DNA from: Comamonas sp. 26
Lineage (GTDB): Bacteria; Pseudomonadota; Gammaproteobacteria; Burkholderiales; Burkholderiaceae_C
Direction of reading: 5' to 3'
Length of the DNA stretch: 64,000 nucleotides
Assembly: GCF_002754475.1 (NCBI RefSeq)
Contig: NZ_PEFL01000001.1
Location: 2,914,001 to 2,978,000 of the forward strand
A program made the translations under genes and the position numbers. Under the pieces are notes generated by a model that made no database searches, had not been told where the DNA came from, and worked only from the letters and a program-made list of their open reading frames with translations. Below, one piece after another: positions 1 to 10,337 of this stretch. How positions within the stretch are numbered: the stretch's first letter is position 1; each line of letters begins with the position of its first letter.

Positions 1-932
1 GCCAGCTGCATCGCGCTGGGGCGGCTCGACTCAGGGATAGGAATCACTGCATCGATTTCATTGGGCGGAACCATCGAGACCACGCGCTTGGCCAAGGTCT
101 CACCCATGTTCAGGCGGGCCTGATAAACCGAAATACCATCCATGGTGGAGTCTGGACGCGCCAGATACACATACTCGAACACGCAAGGGTTCAGCTGGCT
201 CTTTTCAGAGCATTGCTGACTTTCAACGCGGCCATCGTCGTGCACAAAAATCGCTTCGCCGGGGGCGATATCACGCTCGAACACTTGCGAGGTGCCTTCC
301 AGCGCTACCGATTCGCTGGCCAGCATGATGGAGCCATCCGCACCGCGACCCATGCACAGAGGGCGAATACCGAAGGGATCGCGGAAAGCCAGCAAGCCGT
401 AGCCAGCGATCAGAGCGATCACGGAGTACGAGCCCTTGATGCGCTTGTGCACCGCACGAACCGCTTCAAAAATATCTTTGCTCTCCAGCGGAGCACCGCT
501 GGAGGCGCGACCAATTTCGTGGGCCAGCACGTTGAGCAGCACTTCAGAGTCGCTCTCAGTATTGGTGTGACGGTGGTCGTTATCGGCCAGTTCACGGCGC
601 AGCTGCTTGGCATTGGTGAGGTTGCCGTTGTGCACCATGACAATGCCGAAGGGCGCATTCACATAGAAGGGCTGAGCCTCTTCTTCGCTGGATGCATTAC
701 CCGCCGTGGGGTAACGCACCTGACCCAGACCCACATTACCGGGCAGAGCGCGCATATTGCGGGTGCGGAACACGTCCTTCACCATGCCCTTGGCCTTGTG
801 CATGAAGAACTTGCGTTCTTGTTGGGTCACGATGCCGGCTGCATCTTGCCCGCGGTGCTGCAGCAGCAGCAAGGCGTCATAAATCAGCTGATTCACGGGT
901 GCGGTGCTCACCACACCAACGATTCCACACAT
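1..932 (-). CDS. purF: amidophosphoribosyltransferase PurF (N-terminal part)
   Basis: Catalyses the first committed step of purine synthesis: glutamine plus PRPP gives 5-phosphoribosylamine. The protein begins MCGIVGVV, so Cys2 becomes the N-terminal nucleophile of a class II glutamine amidotransferase after Met removal. The downstream QHRGQDAAG stretch is typical of PurF. About 310 codons are present; the rest of the PRPP-binding phosphoribosyltransferase domain lies beyond the left edge. It is the last gene of a folC-dedD-cvpA-purF order also known from enterobacteria. About 190 bp separate it from cvpA. That gap has a small hairpin (952-969) and no convincing gene. The start was chosen because the catalytic Cys must directly follow Met. 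Confidence 0.95.
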   Translation of the reverse strand, partial: MCGIVGVVSTAPVNQLIYDALLLLQHRGQDAAGIVTQQERKFFMHKAKGMVKDVFRTRNMRALPGNVGLGQVRYPTAGNASSEEEAQPFYVNAPFGIVMVHNGNLTNAKQLRRELADNDHRHTNTESDSEVLLNVLAHEIGRASSGAPLESKDIFEAVRAVHKRIKGSYSVIALIAGYGLLAFRDPFGIRPLCMGRGADGSIMLASESVALEGTSQVFERDIAPGEAIFVHDDGRVESQQCSEKSQLNPCVFEYVYLARPDSTMDGISVYQARLNMGETLAKRVVSMVPPNEIDAVIPIPESSRPSAMQL

Positions 933-1126
933 AGTTGCGTTCCATCTGTTCGCGAAGATTGCTCTTCGCCACACTCGCCTGCTTCGCCACCCATTGGCTA
1001 GCCTGCGCTTTGAAATCCGGCATGGCGGATCGCGCCAAAGCCAAATCAACGTCAGCGCTCACTGCGTTTTACAGCAAACACTTTAGCCACTCTTCACTCA
1101 CGTAAATTGCGACAAAAAACTCTTCT

Positions 1127-1624
1127 TCAAGAAGCCGCCCCAGGCAAATACTGCTCCCACTCCGGCGGCAAAGCCGGCAAAACCCAACCCAGCGCCGCAG
1201 ACAACCAAGGTGCCAAAGCGGAATCCAGCCACCACTGCGCCTTGTGCAGCGGGGTGTACTGAATGACCAGCGCCAGTACCAGAAGCAGCAAGCCGCCACG
1301 CAAGACACCAAACAAGGCACCCAGAGTGCGGTCCACCGGCCTCAGCCCCACCGCCTCGATCAGTTGCTTTGACAACCAGGAGATCACACCCCAGGCAAAC
1401 ATGGCTCCCACCATCAGCAAGACAAAACCTGCCGCATAGCGCAGTTGCATATCCCAGCCATCCAGCGGTAACCACACGGCTACCTCTTGCGCCCAGGTAC
1501 GCGCCACCATGAAAGCGACCACCCAGCCCACCAAAGACAAGACTTCATAGACCAGACCGCGCCAGGCACCCAACAGCATGGAGCCCAGCAATACGGCGAT
1601 AAAAATCCAGTCCAGCGTGGTCAT
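1127..1624 (-). CDS. cvpA: CvpA family membrane protein
   Basis: A 165-residue inner-membrane protein of the CvpA (colicin V production) family. Four hydrophobic segments are visible, starting with the N-terminal MTTLDWIFIAVLLGSM helix. The conserved WRGLVYEVLSLVGW region follows it, and the RPVDRTLGALFG loop lies between the third and fourth segments. The biochemical role of the family is not settled; in enterobacteria it affects colicin V export and envelope stress resistance. It sits 29 bp after the SPOR-domain gene and upstream of purF, the usual operon position. The assignment rests on family-typical sequence plus synteny. Confidence 0.9.
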   Translation of the reverse strand: MTTLDWIFIAVLLGSMLLGAWRGLVYEVLSLVGWVVAFMVARTWAQEVAVWLPLDGWDMQLRYAAGFVLLMVGAMFAWGVISWLSKQLIEAVGLRPVDRTLGALFGVLRGGLLLLVLALVIQYTPLHKAQWWLDSALAPWLSAALGWVLPALPPEWEQYLPGAAS

Positions 1625-1653
1625 CAGTCAAAAACGTCGCGCAAAAACTCAAA

Positions 1654-2586
1654 TCAGCCCTTGAACACCGATGCTGGAAAACCCAGCCCCTTGGCTCTGG
1701 CTGCAGCCTTATCCGCCTCTTCACGGCTCTTGAAAGGCCCCATTCGTACACGTGTGCGCGTGCCGTCTTTGGTATCTACAGACTGCGTAAACGCACCACT
1801 ACCGAGCTTGCCCTTGATCTCATTGGCCTTGCTAACTTCAGCAAAAGCACCAATCTGCACGATAAAGCGCTCATTGCCAGCAGAGTTATCCTTGGCCACA
1901 GCCGCTTCTGGCGCGGAACGACCTTCCAGCAATGCGCGGGCACGAGCAGCTTCATCGGCCTTTTCAGGCCTGTGCTTTGGCTCGGGCTTGGCTTCAGGCT
2001 TCTTGACCTCGGGCTCAGGCTTTTTAACTTCCGCCTTGGGCTTTTCTGGCTTGGGTTCAGGTTTCGACTCTGGCTTCGGCTCGGGTTTGCGCTCAGGCTT
2101 GACCTCGGGCTTGGGCTGCGGCTTAGGTTCAGGCTTCGCTTCTGGCTTGGACTGAGAAGCAACTACCGCAGAAGCCCCAACAGCAGCCGCTGTTGCAACT
2201 GCGCCAGCCACGGGTACGGACGCAGCAGATGGAGCTGGCGCAGCCGCTCTTGATGGAGCAAGAACCTCTTCGCCATCATCCAAAGAAGCATTGGCTGCAA
2301 CGCGACCAGAGGAAGTGCCGGGCACCACCTCTGGGGCAGAATTCGCCTGATCTGGAATTTCAATGGGTATATTGACAGGGATGGGACGCGGTTGCGTATC
2401 AAACAACAACGGAAATCCCACCACACCAATCAGCACCAGCGCAGCAGCGCCGATGAGGCGATGACGTGCGCGGCGGCGCATGTCATCCACGCTTTCGCCT
2501 TGGGCCAGGCGGCTGGGGCGCTTGGCTCCAGCCACAGACTCGGCATCGTCTTTTTTGCCAGGCCAACGGAAATTGAAAAGTGCCAT
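1654..2586 (-). CDS. SPOR-domain cell-division protein (DedD-like)
   Basis: A 310-residue bitopic inner-membrane protein. It has a short basic cytoplasmic tail, one membrane segment at about residues 43-62, and a long Ala/Pro-rich periplasmic linker. Residues 147-212 are an imperfect Lys-Pro-Glu repeat. A C-terminal SPOR domain begins near FIVQIGAFAEVSKANEIKG and runs to the end. SPOR domains bind peptidoglycan stripped of stem peptides at the septum, so a division role like that of E. coli DedD is expected. Its place between folC and cvpA matches dedD. The linker repeat is longer and more regular than in typical DedD proteins. A generic FtsN-like label would also fit, but the synteny favours DedD. 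Confidence 0.88.
   Translation of the reverse strand: MALFNFRWPGKKDDAESVAGAKRPSRLAQGESVDDMRRRARHRLIGAAALVLIGVVGFPLLFDTQPRPIPVNIPIEIPDQANSAPEVVPGTSSGRVAANASLDDGEEVLAPSRAAAPAPSAASVPVAGAVATAAAVGASAVVASQSKPEAKPEPKPQPKPEVKPERKPEPKPESKPEPKPEKPKAEVKKPEPEVKKPEAKPEPKHRPEKADEAARARALLEGRSAPEAAVAKDNSAGNERFIVQIGAFAEVSKANEIKGKLGSGAFTQSVDTKDGTRTRVRMGPFKSREEADKAAARAKGLGFPASVFKG
1951..2148 (-). repeat. Lys-Pro-Glu-coding tandem repeat in the SPOR protein
   Basis: About 66 codons of the DedD-like gene consist of imperfect KPEPKPE-type units. On the plus strand this appears as recurring ggctt/gggct/caggc hexamers. The repeat would form a stiff, charged periplasmic spacer between the membrane helix and the SPOR domain. 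Short, near-identical units make the copy number prone to change by slippage. Confidence 0.8.
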
Positions 2587-2644
2587 GAATTTGGACAGGT
2601 TGAGGTCAGTCGCCGGACATAAGCCCGGACGGCTGACCGCAGGC

Positions 2645-3970
2645 TCAATGAGCCAGGTGTTTGGCGTTCAGACGAGGTGTGCCATGTTGCAGCACTCCGC
2701 CGACGGTGAAGAACGATCCAAAGACCACGATTCTATCAGCGGCATCGCTTGCCTCTACAGCGGCATCCAGTGCCTGCTGCGGATTGGCAAAGGTTTGCAT
2801 GCTCACATCTTTGCGAATCACGCCCTTGGCCTGCAATTGCTCGAGTTTGGCCTTGAGGCCTTCTGCTGAGTCTGCACGCGGTGTGGGCAGATCGGTGAAG
2901 TACCAGCGGTCAATCAGCGGACCCACCTTGGTGAGCATGGGCTCCCAATCCTTGTCAGCCATGGCACCGAAGACGACATGCGTGGTCGGAAAGTAGCCCA
3001 TAGCATCCAGATTAGCCGTCAGCGCCGCCACCGAGTGCGGGTTGTGAGCGACATCCAGCACCAATGTGGGCTGACCCGGAATAATCTGGAAGCGACCGGG
3101 CAGCTCCACCATGGACAGGCCTGTGCGCACTGCCTGCGCAGTCACGGGCAGCTTGCTGCGAATGGCTTCATAGGCTGCCAGCACTCCAGAGGCGTTCATC
3201 AGCTGATTGGCACCACGCAGCGCTGGATAAGCCAGACCCGCATAGCGGCGGCTGCGGCCAGCCCAGCCCCATTGCTGCTTATCACCGTCGTAATTGAAGT
3301 CTTTGCCAAAGCGCCAAAGCTCGGCACCGATCTCAGCAGCATGGTCAATTACGCTTTGCGGGGGTACGGGGTCGCTGACGATGACAGGGCGACCTGCACG
3401 CATGATGCCCGCCTTCTCGCGTCCGATACTTTCGCGATCCGGGCCCAGCAGCTCCATGTGGTCGAGGTCGATGCTGGTGATGATGGCGCAGTCGGCATCC
3501 ACAATGTTTGTGGCATCAAGGCGACCGCCCAGACCGACTTCCAGAATCGCTACATCCAGCTTGGACTGGCTCATCAAGTGCATGATGACCAGCGTAGTGA
3601 ATTCAAAGTAAGTGAGCGCAACCTCTTCACCACCCTTCACTCTGGCCTGCTCTACGGCTTCAAAGTGCGGCAGCAGCTCAGCGGCCTTGACGATTTCACC
3701 GCCAATACGGCAGCGCTCTTCAAAGTGAACCAGATGGGGGGAGGTGTAGACACCGGGGCGGTAGCCGGACTGCAGGGCCACGGCTTCGAGCATGGCACAG
3801 GTTGAGCCCTTGCCATTGGTGCCAGCCACCGTGATGACCGGGCAATCGAATTTCAGGCCCATGCGCTGTGCGACTTCACGCACGCGATCCAGACCTAGGG
3901 CAATGTTCTGGGGATGCAGGCGCTCGCAATAAGCAAGCCATGCATCCAAGGTGGGAAATGTGGTGTGCAT
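2645..3970 (-). CDS. folC: bifunctional dihydrofolate/folylpolyglutamate synthase FolC
   Basis: A 441-residue cytoplasmic Mur-ligase-family enzyme that adds glutamate to dihydropteroate and extends the polyglutamate tail of folates. The ATP-binding loop GTNGKGST is at residues 50-57. It is followed by the YTSPHLVHFEERCRIGG region, the LEVGLGGRLDATN motif typical of FolC, and a C-terminal ligase domain with LDVAHNPHS. Length is normal for the family. It heads the minus-strand folC-dedD-cvpA-purF group. About 100 bp separate it from the divergent ArsC-like gene, so the promoter is probably in 3971-4071. Confidence 0.96.
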   Translation of the reverse strand: MHTTFPTLDAWLAYCERLHPQNIALGLDRVREVAQRMGLKFDCPVITVAGTNGKGSTCAMLEAVALQSGYRPGVYTSPHLVHFEERCRIGGEIVKAAELLPHFEAVEQARVKGGEEVALTYFEFTTLVIMHLMSQSKLDVAILEVGLGGRLDATNIVDADCAIITSIDLDHMELLGPDRESIGREKAGIMRAGRPVIVSDPVPPQSVIDHAAEIGAELWRFGKDFNYDGDKQQWGWAGRSRRYAGLAYPALRGANQLMNASGVLAAYEAIRSKLPVTAQAVRTGLSMVELPGRFQIIPGQPTLVLDVAHNPHSVAALTANLDAMGYFPTTHVVFGAMADKDWEPMLTKVGPLIDRWYFTDLPTPRADSAEGLKAKLEQLQAKGVIRKDVSMQTFANPQQALDAAVEASDAADRIVVFGSFFTVGGVLQHGTPRLNAKHLAH

Positions 3971-4071
3971 ACTGGGCGCTATTGTCGCCGACAGCCAGAG
4001 GCCCTATGAGCTCTGGCACATGGCAAATACGTTACATCCAACTCCAACCGTTTCACTGAAGCTGATACCTC

Positions 4072-4434
4072 ATGAGCAAGATCACCACTGTCTATGGCAT
4101 TCCTAACTGCGACACTGTCAAGAAGGCACGAGTCTGGCTGAGTGAGCAAGGCATCACTTACCAGTTTCATGACTTCAAAAAACAAGGCGTTCCCGCCGAA
4201 CGTCTGCCCGACTGGATGCAGGCCGTGGGCTGGGAAAAACTGCTTAACCGCCAGGGCACCACCTGGCGCAAGCTCGATGAAGACACCAAAGCCAGCGCAG
4301 TCGATGCAGTCAGCGCAGCTGCCGTGATGCAGGAGCACGCCAGCACGATCAAACGCCCCGTGGTGGAATGGGCCGACGGGAAAATCACGGTCGGATTCAA
4401 GGCAGATGACTGGCAGGCCTTCATCAAGGAATAA
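4072..4434 (+). CDS. ArsC/Spx/YffB-type reductase-fold protein
   Basis: A 120-residue thioredoxin-fold protein of the ArsC-like family, closest in pattern to YffB/Spx-related 'ArsC family reductase' proteins. The N-terminal motif GIPNCDTVKKARVWL places a single Cys at position 13 where ArsC has its catalytic Cys. It is the only Cys in the protein, so a glutathione- or glutaredoxin-dependent mechanism is more likely than a classical arsenate reductase with several Cys. The C-terminal IKRPVVEWADGKITVGF segment is typical of the family. No ars genes are nearby, so an arsenic role is not supported. Convincing as a gene; the substrate is unknown. Confidence 0.9.
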   Translation: MSKITTVYGIPNCDTVKKARVWLSEQGITYQFHDFKKQGVPAERLPDWMQAVGWEKLLNRQGTTWRKLDEDTKASAVDAVSAAAVMQEHASTIKRPVVEWADGKITVGFKADDWQAFIKE

Positions 4435-4559
4435 GCAATTACTCACATTCACACATTGCTTTACCTAGTTTTACCCTGCAGAGTCATCGGATTCACGCAG
4501 ATCCCATAAACTTTTTCGTGATCTGGCGCGTTATAGCCTCAGAGACAGGAGAGATGTTC

Positions 4560-5381
4560 ATGAAAACTCTGGCAGTTTTGACTTTCACAGCCGCTGCAGC
4601 AACCGGTGCATTTGCCCAGGAGCAAGGCCGCGTGCTTTCTTCCACCCCCATCACGCAGCAAGTTGCCGTGCCTCAGCAAGTGTGCAATGACCAGCAAGTG
4701 GCAGTCGCCCCCCGCCCAAGCGGCGCGGGCGCGGTGGTCGGAGCCATTGCAGGCGGTCTGCTGGGCAATGCCATTGGCGGCGGCGGCGGTCGTGCAGCAG
4801 CCACAGGTGCAGGCCTGATCGGCGGTGCCATGCTGGGCAATCAGGTCGAAGCGACTGGCCCTGCCCAGTACCAGACTGTGCGCCAATGCAGCACACAGAC
4901 CTTCTATCAGAACCGTACCGTGGGCTACAACGTAACCTATGAGTACAACGGGCGCAGCTACACCACACAGACAACCGAGCCGCCCGGCAAGTGGATTGCG
5001 CTGAATGTGCAGCCTGCCGCCAACAACAGCACTTACAGCAACAACGGTTACTACAGCAACCAGGCTCCGGTGCAAGGCGCTTATTCGACCAGCTACCCGC
5101 AAAACACTCAGGGCAGCTACCAGACTGGCTACCCCAGCGATTACCCAAATGGTTATCAAGCCGGCTACCCAAGCAACTATTACGCACCGCAGCCGGTAGC
5201 GCCCACGTATTCGGCCGGCTCCAGCTATTCGGCAACTGACTATGTCGGCCCCCTGCTGTTGGGCGCTGTCATTGGTGCCGGTGCCTACTACGCCACGCGC
5301 CCTAGTTACTATTACCGGGGTTACGGCGGTGGTTACCGCCCCAACCATGGACATGGTGGTGGTCACGGCTGGCGCCGCTGA
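4560..5381 (+). CDS. exported glycine-zipper (2TM) protein
   Basis: Encodes about 273 residues beginning with a cleavable signal peptide (MKTLAVLTFTAAAATGAFA). A glycine-zipper double-helix segment follows at about residues 54-95 (AGAVVGAIAGGLLGNAIGG, then GLIGGAMLGNQ). Then come a small domain with two Cys, a Tyr/Ser/Asn-rich low-complexity stretch of SYQTGYPS-like units, a further hydrophobic stretch (GPLLLGAVIGAGAYYAT), and a Gly/His-rich tail. This resembles Rickettsia 17-kDa-type surface antigens and other envelope glycine-zipper proteins. The start at 4560 is preferred because AGGAG at 4547-4551 is 8 nt upstream. An ATG at 4554 is too close to it, and a GTG at 4518 would extend past the signal peptide. 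Function unknown. Confidence 0.88.
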   Translation: MKTLAVLTFTAAAATGAFAQEQGRVLSSTPITQQVAVPQQVCNDQQVAVAPRPSGAGAVVGAIAGGLLGNAIGGGGGRAAATGAGLIGGAMLGNQVEATGPAQYQTVRQCSTQTFYQNRTVGYNVTYEYNGRSYTTQTTEPPGKWIALNVQPAANNSTYSNNGYYSNQAPVQGAYSTSYPQNTQGSYQTGYPSDYPNGYQAGYPSNYYAPQPVAPTYSAGSSYSATDYVGPLLLGAVIGAGAYYATRPSYYYRGYGGGYRPNHGHGGGHGWRR

Positions 5382-5410
5382 TCCGCGCCCAATCGGTTGC
5401 AAAAACTGAG

Positions 5411-5440
5411 CAAGAGCCCCACTACGGGGCTCTTGTTTTT
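5411..5440 (+). terminator. intrinsic terminator after the glycine-zipper gene
   Basis: A perfect 10-bp stem (5411-5420 with 5426-5435) around the loop actac is followed by five T. It lies 29 bp after the stop codon and isolates this gene from ppnP. Confidence 0.9.
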
Positions 5441-5530
5441 CCTGCCTTTGCCAAGCATTCGCACAGGTACAAATCTCGTGGCCTAAAATCAGAGGTTTTG
5501 ACCTTCGACCACGCTCAGCGTACTTCTTCC

Positions 5531-5848
5531 ATGACCACCGAAACCATCGACCACGTCAGCCTCACCACCAAGGCCAATGTTTACTTTGACGGCAAGTGCG
5601 TCAGCCACAGCTTCACTCTGGCTGACGGCACCAAGAAGTCGGTCGGCGTGGTTCTGCCCGCGACCCTGACTTTTGGCACCGCTGCCGCAGAAATCATGGA
5701 ATGCGTGGGCGGCGCCTGCGAGTACAAGCTCGACGGCAGCGATGAGTGGAAGAAGTCTGCGGCAGGCGAAAGCTTCCATATCCCCGCGAATTCCAAGTTC
5801 GACATTCGCGTGACCGAGGCCTATCACTACATCTGCCATTACGCTTAA
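5531..5848 (+). CDS. ppnP: pyrimidine/purine nucleoside phosphorylase PpnP
   Basis: A 105-residue single-domain cupin of the PpnP (DUF1255) family, which splits purine and pyrimidine nucleosides with phosphate to free base and ribose-1-phosphate. Family-typical stretches are visible: ANVYFDGKCVSHSF, then a TFGTAAAEIMECVGG core strand, and a C-terminal FDIRVTEAYHYICHY. The ATG at 5531 is preferred over one 33 bp upstream because it gives the usual family length. It probably forms its own transcript: a terminator precedes it and a dispersed repeat lies between it and argG. Confidence 0.93.
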   Translation: MTTETIDHVSLTTKANVYFDGKCVSHSFTLADGTKKSVGVVLPATLTFGTAAAEIMECVGGACEYKLDGSDEWKKSAAGESFHIPANSKFDIRVTEAYHYICHYA

Positions 5849-5870
5849 TCCGCGTTGGAGCAGTGCCTGA

Positions 5871-7292
<1,422 letters not shown>

Positions 7293-7307
7293 TTCAGGTC
7301 GCCTCAC

Positions 7308-7338
7308 AAAAAAGCCGCTGCAATGCAGCGGCTTTTTT
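7308..7338. terminator. bidirectional terminator after argG
   Basis: The stem gccgctg/cagcggc (7314-7320 with 7326-7332) is flanked by an A-run on the left and a T-run on the right. It can therefore stop transcription from argG and from the convergent lapA-like gene. Confidence 0.9.
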
Positions 7339-7354
7339 CATGCCTTTTTAGCCT

Positions 7355-7396
7355 CTAGCACTTGCTAATCAGGCGAAAGCAGCTATCAATCTTGAA
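7355..7396. repeat. dispersed intergenic repeat, copy 2
   Basis: Carries the pattern tagcacttgctaatcaggcg followed by aaagcagctatcaat, the same architecture as copy 1 (half-site, short spacer, half-site, gcagctatca). It abuts the 3' end of the lapA-like gene. Confidence 0.6.
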
Positions 7397-7855
7397 TCAA
7401 AGGCGGTTGATATTGTGCAGTTGCTGCTCCAGCTGCCCCACATAAGCCGCCGTGCTGTTGTCCGACTCCTGAGCACGCTGCACCAGATGGACCTCCAGCA
7501 CATCAAGGCGAGCCATCAACGCCTCTTTATCCTTGGCATGCAGCGCTTCCAGCACGCCGCGCAGCTCGGTAAAGCGCGATGCCTCAGCCTTGTCCGCCAG
7601 ATCGCGCTGGCTCTGCATTTCCTTGGCGTGGCGACGCGCTTCCATCAGCACCGAGCCCTGCATCCACAGCACATAGGCGATGAAGAAAACGCTGAGCAAA
7701 GTGGTCAGCGCCAGCATCAGCAAGCCCAGCGGGGCCTCAATCGTCGTCACGCCCAACGATACCGTGCTAGGGGTTGAAAGTGCCGTCCAGTTAAAAGCCG
7801 CCAGCACGGCGATAAAAGCCACGATGATGGCAATGCAAATGGTGCGAAAGTTCAT
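7397..7855 (-). CDS. LapA-like (DUF1049) membrane protein
   Basis: A 152-residue inner-membrane protein. Two membrane segments lie in the first about 70 residues (ICIAIIVAFIAVLAAFNW, then LGLLMLALTTLLSVFFIAYVL). A cytoplasmic helical, probably coiled-coil tail follows (EARRHAKEMQSQRDLADKA and on). This is the layout of LapA/YciS-type proteins, which in E. coli act with LapB in controlling lipopolysaccharide synthesis. No lapB lies next to it, so the role is inferred only from fold. The start at 7855 follows an AGGAG about 7 nt upstream; an upstream in-frame ATG lacks such a site. Confidence 0.78.
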   Translation of the reverse strand: MNFRTICIAIIVAFIAVLAAFNWTALSTPSTVSLGVTTIEAPLGLLMLALTTLLSVFFIAYVLWMQGSVLMEARRHAKEMQSQRDLADKAEASRFTELRGVLEALHAKDKEALMARLDVLEVHLVQRAQESDNSTAAYVGQLEQQLHNINRL

Positions 7856-7928
7856 GGTCTTCTCCTTGTCTCTGAGATGCCCTGTTTTAACCCAAGAACG
7901 CACGCTACCAAGTCAGCCGGAGCCAGAA

Positions 7929-7962
7929 ACGACAAAGCCGCTGCAAACAGCGGCTTTGTCGT
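7929..7962. terminator. hairpin between the lapA-like gene and acs
   Basis: A perfect 15-bp stem (7929-7943 with 7948-7962) has the loop caaa. There is no long T-run, but its place just past the acs stop and upstream of lapA fits a terminator or mRNA-end stabiliser on the minus strand. Confidence 0.7.
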
Positions 7963-7977
7963 CATTGAGCAGTCAGA

Positions 7978-9971
7978 TCAATTGACTTCGGACAATTGAT
8001 CCAGGATGGCAGGATTCTCCAGCGTCGAGGTATCTTGCGTAATCGCCTCACCCTTGGCCAGCGAGCGCAGCAGGCGGCGCATGATCTTGCCGCTGCGAGT
8101 CTTGGGCAGGTTGTCGCCAAAGCGGATGTCCTTGGGCTTGGCGATGGGGCCGATCTCCTTGGCCACCCAGTTGCGCAGCTCGGCAGCAATCTGCTTGGCC
8201 TCTTCGCCGGTAGGCTTGCCGCGCTTGAGCACCACAAAGGCGCAGATGGCTTCACCGGTCAGGTCGTCGGGGCGGCCCACCACGGCGGCTTCAGCCACCA
8301 GGTCGGTCTTGGCGACCAGTGCAGACTCGATCTCCATGGTGCCCATGCGGTGGCCTGAGACGTTGAGCACGTCATCAATACGGCCGGTGATGCGGAAGTA
8401 ACCACGGTCTTCGCTGCGCACCGCACCGTCGCCAGCAAGGTAGTAGCCCTTGAGCTCTTCGGGGAAGTAGCTCTTCTTGAAGCGCTCTGGGTCACCCCAG
8501 ATATTGCGAATCATCGAAGGCCAGGGCTTTCTCACTACCAGAATGCCGCCCGAGCCGTTGGGAATTTCATTACCCGCCTCATCCACAATGGCCACCGCAA
8601 TGCCGGGCAGTGGCAGGGTGCAGGAGCCGGGCACCAGCGGCGTGGCACCGGGCAGCGGCGTGATCATGTGACCGCCGTTTTCGGTCTGCCAGAAGGTGTC
8701 CACGATGGGGCACTTTTCCTTGCCGATGTTCTTGTAGTACCACATCCAGGCTTCGGGATTGATGGGTTCACCCACCGAACCCAGCAGACGCAGGCTGCTC
8801 AAATCCCAGTTCTTGGGGTGCACGCTTTCATCCGACTCCGCTGCCTTGATCAGCGAGCGAATGGCCGTGGGCGCAGTGTAGAAGATGGAGCATTTGTGGC
8901 GCTCGATCATCTGCCAGAAGCGGCCCGCATTGGGGAAGGTGGGCACGCCTTCAAACACAATCTGCGTCGCACCTGCGGCCAGCGGGCCGTAGGCCACATA
9001 GCTGTGACCGGTGATCCAGCCAATGTCAGCCGTGCACCAGAAGACATCGCTGTCCTTGGCGTCAAACGTCCACTCAAACGTCTGCTTGGCCCACAGCACA
9101 TAGCCGCCGGTGGCGTGCTGCACGCCCTTGGGCTTGCCGGTGGAGCCGCTGGTGTAGAGGATGAACAACGGGTGCTCAGCGTTGACAGGCACCGCCTCGC
9201 ATTCGGTGGACTGCCCGGCCAGCGCCTGGGCAAAGCTCAGATCACGCCCTTCCACCATATTGCAGGCTGTGGCCGTGCGCTCGTAGACGAAGACGGTCTT
9301 GATGGCTTCACAGCCACCCAGCGCAATGGCATCGTCCACGATGGCTTTGAGCGGCAGCTCTTTGCCACCGCGCATCTGGTAGTTGGCGGTGATAACGGCA
9401 GTGGCACCCACGTCCACAATGCGCTCTTGCACGGCTTTGGCCGAGAAGCCGCCAAACACCACAGAATGCGTGGCACCAATGCGCGCGCAGGCCTGCATGA
9501 CCACCACGCCCTCAATGGTCATGGGCATGTAGATCAGCACACGGTCACCCTTTTGCACGCCGCGCGCCTTGAGGGCGTTGGCGAACTGACTGACGCGGGC
9601 CAGCATTTCCTTATAGGTGACCTTGGTGACTTCGCCGCCATCGGCTTCAAAGATGATGGCCGTCTTGTTCTCCACGGGCGTGCCCATGTGCTTGTCCAGA
9701 CAGTTGGCGCTGGCGTTCAGCTCGCCGTCGGCAAACCATTTGTAGAACGGCGGGTTGCTCTGGTCGAGCACCTGTGTGAAGGGCTTGGTCCACTGCACGT
9801 TCTCGCGGGCCAATCGCGCCCAGTAGCCTTCGTAGTCACGCTCGGCCTCATCGCACAGGGCCTGGTACTGAGCCATGCCCGAGATACGGGCCTTGGCAGC
9901 AAAGTCCGCAGGGGCGGAAAAACACGGTTTTCCACCAGTACGGATTCGATGGGTGATGTCGCTGTGCTCAT
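7978..9971 (-). CDS. acs: acetyl-CoA synthetase Acs, with an apparent 5' frameshift
   Basis: AMP-forming ligase that activates acetate to acetyl-CoA. The adenylation motif [11 protein letters not shown] and the C-terminal [12 protein letters not shown] are clear; the latter holds the catalytic Lys that is regulated by acetylation. The long open frame starts only at an internal ATG (9876), which gives 632 residues and has no good ribosome-binding site. The genuine start is at 9971 ([20 protein letters not shown]), with AGGAG 8 nt upstream. That frame is lost after about 20 codons. Adding one C to the CCCC run (plus strand 9911-9914) joins the two parts into [17 protein letters not shown] and gives a normal 664-residue Acs. 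Either a sequencing or assembly indel or a real mutation. Confidence 0.93.
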
Positions 9972-9979
9972 CGTTTTGT

Positions 9980-9984
9980 CTCCT
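9980..9984 (-). promoter_or_regulatory. ribosome-binding site that fixes the acs start
   Basis: AGGAG on the minus strand ends 8 nt before the ATG at 9971. It supports that start over the internal ATG at 9876, which is why the frameshift is considered real in this sequence. Confidence 0.75.
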
Positions 9985-10337
9985 GATGCATAAGCAATGA
10001 AATTATTGTGGGTGTACTGTCAAGGCTCGGTCTTACATGCCACTGACTGAAATGAGCATCCAGATTTTCTGAGTCAGCAAACCGGCGATTCACTCCCATT
10101 TTTGCAGCAGCAAGCGCACATACAGTCTTGATTTGCTTGCAATTTTGTCAAAACACCCCAGAACAAACCCTTAGAATCGCCCACCTGCTGCCAGCGGCGG
10201 GCGGCGCAAGACGCTGCCTGACCTCATAGGCACAGCCAGTCCGGGACGCGGCCCCATCAAAACCAGTCTTTCAAGGTGGCGGCGCCCCATCGCCCTCCTC
10301 CTTCAACGGCCTCATCGGCCGTACCCGCACACACATC
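9985..10337 (+). other. GC-rich leader region upstream of the YqhA-like gene
   Basis: About 350 bp without a credible gene, shared as upstream region by acs and the divergent yqhA-like gene. The first about 190 bp are AT-rich and probably hold both promoters. From about 10190 it is GC-rich with several possible stems, such as ggcggcg-caaga-cgctgcc and the ggtggcggcgcc segment. It looks like a structured 5' leader, but I do not recognise a known RNA family. Confidence 0.4.

Noticed and set aside
877..1062. 61-codon minus-strand frame between cvpA and purF
   Set aside because: It overlaps the purF start in another frame and has no ribosome-binding site; the purF frame is decisive.
9876..9878. 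Internal ATG as the acs start
   Set aside because: No ribosome-binding site, and it would drop about 30 residues that the family has; the 9971 start is better supported.
8668..9993. 441-codon open frame on the plus strand across acs
   Set aside because: It is the antisense of acs, a clear family match. Its sequence is rich in His/Gly/Val as expected from GC-rich antisense.
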